Source: a bacterium (GTDB taxonomy: Bacteria; Patescibacteriota; Minisyncoccia; Phycocordibacterales; UBA1550). Taken from it: DNA of 5,696 nucleotides. The stretch is from positions 1 to 5,696 of the forward strand of contig JAKAMX010000045.1 of NCBI GenBank assembly GCA_021812665.1. Reading direction: 5' to 3'. The notes below the pieces were generated by a model. It had not been told where the DNA came from. It did no database searches and saw only the letters and a list, made by a program, of their open reading frames with translations. Below, one piece after another: positions 5,393 to 5,696 of this stretch. Each line of letters opens with the position of its first letter. The first letter of the stretch is position 1. A program made the translations under genes and the position numbers.

Positions 5393-5696
5393 CGAAACCA
5401 AAACGAAAGCATTAATTTATTGTCGCGTGTCATCTGAACGACAGGCGAAGGAAGGTCACGGTCTTGATAGCCAGGAGCACCGATGCCGCGAATACGCGCG
5501 CACAAAGAACTATCACGTAGTCGATGTATTCCGTGACAGTTACAGCGGAGGAGGAGATTATACGCATCGACCTGGCATGAGCAACATGCTCGCCTTTATC
5601 GATAACCGTCCACTACAGGAATTCGTAGTAATTTTTGATGATTTAAGTAGATTTGCCAGGGACGTGGTTTTTCACTTCAAGCTACGCCAAGCTCTG
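5385..5696 (+). CDS. Serine recombinase (resolvase/invertase family), 3' partial
   Basis: The frame opens with ATG at 5385 and runs to the right edge without a stop, giving the first 104 residues. It is the catalytic domain of a serine site-specific recombinase, which cuts DNA through a serine-DNA link and rejoins it. IYCRVSSERQ (11-20) holds the probable nucleophile Ser16 and Arg14. GLDSQEHRCREYA (26-38), FRDSYSG (49-55), RPGM (62-65) and FDDLSRFARD (84-93), with Arg89 and Arg92, match the rest of the active-site pattern. The spacing and the GLDSQ segment fit the large serine recombinase group that moves integrated elements, but the missing C-terminal DNA-binding part is needed to prove this. 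It overlaps the small upstream gene by 8 bp. It may mobilise the element that carries the neighbouring defence genes. Confidence 0.93.
   Translation, partial: MNNETKTKALIYCRVSSERQAKEGHGLDSQEHRCREYARTKNYHVVDVFRDSYSGGGDYTHRPGMSNMLAFIDNRPLQEFVVIFDDLSRFARDVVFHFKLRQAL

Overview
The window most resembles an accessory or defence region from a Candidate Phyla Radiation (Patescibacteria, Parcubacteria-like) genome. This is inferred from the serine recombinase and the small ORF that overlaps its start, the run of short genes with weak ribosome binding sites, and general codon and protein style. No ribosomal or other marker gene confirms it. The standard genetic code fits: the long genes read through without in-frame TGA, and all five complete gene ends use TAA or TAG.

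Left part (1-3602, + strand): a type I-style DNA adenine methyltransferase subunit carries a C-terminal single specificity domain (HsdM-HsdS fusion, cut at the left window edge). It is followed after 36 nt by a 563-aa protein with an N-terminal Schlafen/AlbA_2 domain and an unrecognised C-terminal part. Together they look like the modification/specificity arm of a restriction-type system plus an accessory protein. No nuclease or translocase (HsdR) subunit is present in the window; one could lie upstream.

Middle (3597-4449): the AlbA_2 gene converges on a small minus-strand gene for a two-helix membrane protein of the superinfection-immunity (Imm-like) type. The 316-bp convergent gap is filled by two diverged copies of a ~124-bp nested inverted-repeat unit, 180-181 bp apart. 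At least one stem position shows a compensatory change, and two apical-loop motifs are identical. The first copy begins at the AlbA_2 stop codon. Upstream of the immunity gene, in the divergent gap before the next gene, three copies of a TCTAGCGGGT-type element (two direct, one inverted) interlock with a second long inverted repeat. They offer mutually exclusive pairings, one of which covers the bases just upstream of the immunity start codon.

Right part (4450-5696, + strand): a 213-aa protein with a probable winged-helix DNA-binding domain at its C terminus, preceded by a promoter-like sequence with a palindrome and followed by a clear intrinsic terminator. A 55-codon small gene then overlaps by 8 bp the start of a serine recombinase, cut by the right edge after 104 codons.

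Taken together: a restriction-type module, a phage-exclusion membrane protein, a candidate regulator and a site-specific recombinase, separated by unusually structured non-coding DNA. The most notable unexplained elements are the paired nested-repeat units at 3597-3902 and the interlocking repeats at 4146-4293.
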